From Actinomycetes bacterium (GTDB taxonomy: Bacteria; Actinomycetota; Coriobacteriia; WRKU01; WQUG01), in NCBI GenBank assembly GCA_031268615.1, contig JAIRWZ010000098.1:1-9001 (forward strand): 9,001 bases of DNA. Direction: 5' to 3'. The notes beneath the pieces are model-generated. The model ran no database searches. It was not told the origin of the DNA and was given only the letters and a program-made list of their open reading frames with translations. Every line of letters begins with the position of its first letter. The stretch's first letter is position 1. Shown here piece after piece: positions 6,640 through 9,001 of the stretch. The position numbers were made by a program, and so were the translations under genes.

Positions 6640-7110
6640 CTATTGTCCTTCAGCAGGAGCAGACGTCTCTCCCGATTCTGAGCCGCTAATGTCAGGGTGA
6701 CCTTCCGGCAACGTGCCACCGTCCATCTGCTCTTCGTCCAGTTCGGGCGCTGTGCCACTACCCATGCCGCTGCCCATAGGAGTAGCGTTCGAGTCATTGG
6801 TAGCTGGTGCGGCAGAAACGGGCGGCGTTAAACCGCGACCTACCAGAATACCTACCAAAAAGCCCAACAACAGCGCAATCACGGCAATGAGGATGACAAC
6901 GACGGTCGAAAATTGAAAGGCTTCCGATGCGTACACACTGCCCGCACTCGCACTGCCCTTGCGGGGCGCGCCCACTTTTTTCGGCGCGCCGGTCCTGGAC
7001 GCACTCACTCCACCTTTTGACCCTTTAGCGTTACCGCTGCCACTCTTTGCAGCCTTCGGTTTTTCCTCTACGACTTCTTCGTCCTCAAAAAAGAAATCTT
7101 GGTCTGCCAT
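6640..7110 (-). CDS. Unrecognised single-pass membrane protein with low-complexity flanks
   Basis: I do not recognise a family. The 156 residues divide into an acidic start (MADQDFFFEDEEVVEE, 1-16), a basic Lys/Gly/Ser/Ala-rich segment (17-58), one strongly hydrophobic helix (about 69-91, ending GFLVGILVGRG with closely spaced glycines) and a Ser/Gly/Pro/Glu-rich acidic tail (92-156) with a repeated GSGM. Positive charge before the helix suggests the N terminus is cytoplasmic and the acidic tail outside. The start is ATG at 7110, with GGGAGA ending 5 bases upstream; an in-frame start 39 bases further out has no such site. The gene lies 45 bases after rplQ and ahead of the TPR-protein gene, so it joins the ribosomal cluster to the Tat genes. 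It is real by spacing, ribosome binding site and coherent topology, but its function is unknown. Confidence 0.72.
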   Translation of the reverse strand: MADQDFFFEDEEVVEEKPKAAKSGSGNAKGSKGGVSASRTGAPKKVGAPRKGSASAGSVYASEAFQFSTVVVILIAVIALLLGFLVGILVGRGLTPPVSAAPATNDSNATPMGSGMGSGTAPELDEEQMDGGTLPEGHPDISGSESGETSAPAEGQ

Positions 7111-7155
7111 GATGTTCTCCCGTCTCTCCGTTACCGTTCGTCGGCGCAAGCCAGC

Positions 7156-7506
7156 TTAGTCAACCAGTTCCAGTATCACCATCGGCGCAGCGTCGCCTTT
7201 GCGCGGGCCCAATTTCAAAATGCGTGTGTAGCCACCGTTGCGGCCCTCGAAGCGTTCGGCTTTTGCGAACACATCGGCCACCAATTTCTGGCTCCCCACC
7301 GCGGCTATTGCCAGCCGACGTGCGTGAACGCTGCCGTCTTTGGCCCAAGTGATAACGCGGTCGATGTCTCCGCGCACTTCTTTGGCGCGGGTTTCGGTCG
7401 TTTTAATGCGTTCATGCTGCAGCAGAGCGGCCGTGAGCGTTTTGCGTATCGCCTTGGTGTGCGAGGCGTCCGTTCCCAGCTTGCGCCCTTTCTTTTGATG
7501 TCTCAT
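7156..7506 (-). CDS. rplQ: 50S ribosomal protein L17
   Basis: Large-subunit ribosomal protein near the peptide exit tunnel. The 116 residues are of normal bacterial length and begin with the diagnostic [19 protein letters not shown], continue with the [14 protein letters not shown] core (32-45) and end in [13 protein letters not shown]. The start ATG at 7506 has two AGGAG sequences upstream (7512-7516 and 7520-7524), the nearer 5 bases away. It follows rpoA as in most bacteria, but the 153-base gap is wide for this pair, holds a tandem repeat and is open in frame. Nothing in the protein is unusual. Confidence 0.98.
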   Translation of the reverse strand: MRHQKKGRKLGTDASHTKAIRKTLTAALLQHERIKTTETRAKEVRGDIDRVITWAKDGSVHARRLAIAAVGSQKLVADVFAKAERFEGRNGGYTRILKLGPRKGDAAPMVILELVD

Positions 7507-7659
7507 TGTTGCTCCTGCTCTCCTGATACTCGTGGTGTTCGTGGTGTTCGTACTGCTTGTGACGTTCGTACTGTCTGCAACGTTCGTGACGCCCGCACTG
7601 TTCGTACTGTCTGCCTCACGATGTGCGGCTTCCTGTGCGGCTCCCTGTGCCTGCCAGCC
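7507..7659 (-). other. rpoA-rplQ spacer, in-frame open and repeat-rich
   Basis: The spacer is exactly 51 codons long, lies in the same frame as both rpoA and rplQ and has no stop codon between the rpoA UGA and the rplQ AUG. It also contains no in-frame ATG, GTG or TTG. Conceptual translation is Gln/Ala-rich and then Ser/Thr/Asn/Val-rich with DSTN twice. RpoA ends at a position normal for the family, so the simplest reading is untranslated spacer, with the open frame a by-product of a 9-bp repeat array; stop readthrough would fuse alpha to L17. Confidence 0.6.
7531..7620. repeat. Degenerate 9-bp tandem array, about ten units
   Basis: From 7531 the plus strand reads in 9-base units of the general form cgtrctgtt: cgtggtgtt twice (7531-7539, 7540-7548), then diverged units. 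The 15-mer gttcgtactgtctgc occurs exactly at 7564-7578 and 7600-7614, 36 bases (four units) apart, which suggests a higher-order duplication. Confidence 0.7.
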
Positions 7660-8598
7660 TCAACCCTTCAGGCCCAAGCCCATGTCGGTCAGCTTGTCCT
7701 TAACTTCCTCAATCGATTTCGCGCCAAAGTTGCGCACATTCATCAGGTCGTTTTCCGTGCATTCGGTCAACTGGCCGATGTTGTTCACCCCTTGACGCTT
7801 CAGGCAATTATAGGCCCGCACGCTCAAGTCCAATTCCTCGATAGGTGTATCCAGACTGCCGGATTCATTGCGGTCGATTTCGACGAAAATCGAGTCCTCA
7901 TCCATCGTCGTAATGGTCTGTTCCACAAACAGCTGCATGTGTTCGTCAATGATTTTCCCCGCGCGCGCAATCACATCGCCGGGGGTCACCGAACCGTTGG
8001 TCTCGACCTCGATGGTCAGCTTTTCGTAGTCGGTGCGTTGAGCGACACGGGTATTTTCCACCGTATAGGTACAACGCAGCACCGGTGAGTACAGCGAATC
8101 AACCGGAATGATGCCCACCGGGTCGGCAATGCCCTTGTTGCGTTCCGCCGTCACATAGCCACGGCCTGTCCCCAAGGTCACGTGCAGCGACAGCGTTGCG
8201 CCATCGTTCAGCGTGGCGATGACTTGGTCGGGGTTGACCAGCTCGAACTCATTCGGCACGCTCAAATCGGCGCCGGTCACGACAGTCGGCCCCTGTACGC
8301 TTAACGCAGCTTCGCCTTCGCCTTCGCCAATGCCTGTCTCGCGGAAAATCAGACTTTTCACGTTCAGCACGATGTCGGTAACGTCTTCGCGCACGCCCTC
8401 AATCGTGGAAAATTCATGTTGGACGCCGTCGATACGCAAGCTGGTCGCCGCGGCGCCTTCCAACGATGACAACAGCACGCGACGCATGCAATTGCCCAAA
8501 GTGTAGCCAAAACCCCGGTCCAGCGGCTCGATGATGTAGCGCGCCACATTCTCGCCGACTTCGACAACCGAAACCTCAGGCCTCATAAACTCTGTCAT
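7660..8598 (-). CDS. rpoA: DNA-directed RNA polymerase subunit alpha
   Basis: Alpha subunit, whose dimer scaffolds RNA polymerase assembly and whose C-terminal domain contacts UP elements and activators. The 312 residues contain the N-terminal dimerisation domain with LDRGFGYTLGNCMRRVLLSSLEG (about 26-48, here split for reading) and DGVQHEFSTIEGVREDVT (57-74), the insert region with DSLYSPVLRCTYTVENTRV (167-185), a short acidic linker (about 234-252) and a complete C-terminal domain (about 255-310). DNA-contact residues equivalent to E. coli Arg265, Asn268 and Lys298 are present (Arg261, Asn264, Lys294). The start is ATG at 8598: GGAGGGG lies 8 bases before it, whereas the TTG two codons upstream would be only 2 bases from that site. 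It is preceded by rpsD and followed by rplQ, the usual alpha-operon order. Confidence 0.98.
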   Translation of the reverse strand: MTEFMRPEVSVVEVGENVARYIIEPLDRGFGYTLGNCMRRVLLSSLEGAAATSLRIDGVQHEFSTIEGVREDVTDIVLNVKSLIFRETGIGEGEGEAALSVQGPTVVTGADLSVPNEFELVNPDQVIATLNDGATLSLHVTLGTGRGYVTAERNKGIADPVGIIPVDSLYSPVLRCTYTVENTRVAQRTDYEKLTIEVETNGSVTPGDVIARAGKIIDEHMQLFVEQTITTMDEDSIFVEIDRNESGSLDTPIEELDLSVRAYNCLKRQGVNNIGQLTECTENDLMNVRNFGAKSIEEVKDKLTDMGLGLKG

Positions 8599-8606
8599 AT
8601 GCAAAT

Positions 8607-8613
8607 CCCCTCC
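8607..8613 (-). promoter_or_regulatory. Ribosome binding site deciding the rpoA start
   Basis: Minus-strand GGAGGGG lies 8 bases before ATG 8598 and only 2 bases before the in-frame TTG at 8604, so the ATG is the start. Confidence 0.8.
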
Positions 8614-8619
8614 AAAGCC

Positions 8620-8655
8620 AGTGTATCAGCCACTGTAAGTGTATCAGCCACTGTA
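8620..8655. repeat. 18-bp perfect tandem duplication in the rpsD-rpoA spacer
   Basis: Two exact abutting copies of agtgtatcagccactgta (8620-8637, 8638-8655), ending 7 bases from the rpoA ribosome binding site. Each unit holds an inverted pair (cagtg at 8619-8623, cactg at 8631-8635, 7 bases between), so the copy nearest rpoA can form a small 5-bp hairpin in RNA. There is no U-tract, so it does not look like an intrinsic terminator. Confidence 0.8.
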
Positions 8656-8671
8656 TAATTCACGGTTGCCA

Positions 8672-9001
8672 TTACTTCGAATACAGCTCGACGATGAGGT
8701 GTTCCTTGACCGACACGTCAATCTGGTCACGAACGGGATGCGAAATCACCGAACCCTGCAGATTTTCGATGTCAACTTCCAGCCACCCAGGTACCGTCGC
8801 ACGCTCATTGGCGACAATCGCCGCCTTAATGACCAGCAAATCCTTCGCCTTCGGACCCACTGCCACCAAGTCGCCCGGACGCACGCGATACGACGGGATG
8901 TCCACACGTCCGCCATTCACCTGAATATGCCCATGCCGCACAATCTGGCGCGCCTCACTGCGGGACTTCGCAAAGCCCAGCCGGTACACCACATTGTCCA
9001 G
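8672..9001 (-). CDS. rpsD: 30S ribosomal protein S4, 5'-truncated by window edge
   Basis: C-terminal part of the small-subunit assembly protein S4. The frame stays open to the last base of the window. The visible 109 residues start LDNVVYRLGFAKSRSEARQIV, the S4 RNA-binding domain, continue with RHGHIQVNGGRVDIPSYRVRPGD and end HLIVELYSK, a normal S4 C terminus. The upstream half, including any zinc-binding N terminus, is outside the window. The GTG at 8992 is not a start; it falls within the conserved domain. It lies 73 bases before rpoA, consistent with the Gram-positive and actinobacterial rpsM-rpsK-rpsD-rpoA-rplQ order. Confidence 0.97.
   Translation of the reverse strand: MDNVVYRLGFAKSRSEARQIVRHGHIQVNGGRVDIPSYRVRPGDLVAVGPKAKDLLVIKAAIVANERATVPGWLEVDIENLQGSVISHPVRDQIDVSVKEHLIVELYSK

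Noticed and set aside
3888..7137. Shared 10-mer ccgttaccgt at 3888-3897 and 7128-7137, both shortly upstream of start codons
   Set aside because: A repeated 10-mer is expected many times by chance in 9 kb, and neither copy sits in a recognisable promoter or operator.
7099..8088. Long plus-strand open frame antisense to rplQ and rpoA
   Set aside because: It lies opposite two certain core genes and its Arg/Val/Thr/Cys-periodic middle is just the 9-bp array read on the other strand. No ribosome binding site and no family resemblance.

Overview
The window looks like a bacterial chromosome segment of moderately high G+C, most plausibly from an anaerobic or microaerophilic actinobacterium such as the Coriobacteriia/Eggerthellaceae. 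That placement rests on the rpsD-rpoA-rplQ order, the style of the MFS and hydrogenase-maturation proteins and overall codon use. It is inference, not proof.

Ten genes lie head to tail on the minus strand, from the right edge leftward: rpsD (5'-truncated by the window), rpoA, rplQ, an unrecognised single-pass membrane protein, a membrane-anchored TPR protein, a TatA/TatB-type subunit, tatC, hypA, hypB, an NAD(P)-dependent malic enzyme and, at the end, a TetR-family regulator (eleven counting the truncated rpsD). A single plus-strand gene, an MFS transporter truncated by the left edge, converges on the TetR gene.

Spacing is very tight in the lower half. The Tat subunit and tatC share one base, tatC/hypA and hypB/malic enzyme each overlap by 8 bases, and the malic enzyme and TetR genes are 3 bases apart. 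This suggests one transcript with translational coupling that joins three jobs: Tat export of folded proteins, nickel insertion into hydrogenase (HypA, HypB), and C4-acid/pyruvate redox metabolism. [NiFe]-hydrogenases are classic cofactor-loaded Tat cargo, so Tat plus HypA/HypB is a sensible unit. The upper half is a core ribosomal/RNA polymerase operon that may read into it, since no clear terminator is visible between the two halves.

The most unusual feature at DNA level is a run of short perfect or near-perfect tandem repeats, in both spacers and coding tails: 18 bp x2 before rpoA, a degenerate 9-bp array of about ten units between rpoA and rplQ, 6 bp x3 and 8 bp x2 before the TPR gene, 9 bp x4 and 15 bp x5 in the Tat subunit's tail, 12 bp x2 in hypA, and 8 bp x2 across the hypA stop codon. 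The rpoA-rplQ spacer is also open, in frame with both genes, from the rpoA UGA to the rplQ AUG. No mobile element, CRISPR array, tRNA or rRNA was seen, and no stretch longer than about 155 bases lacks a gene. I did not find a clearly new multi-gene system; the candidates worth a second look are the coupled Tat/Hyp/malic-enzyme layout, the two unknown membrane proteins and the repeat-rich spacers.
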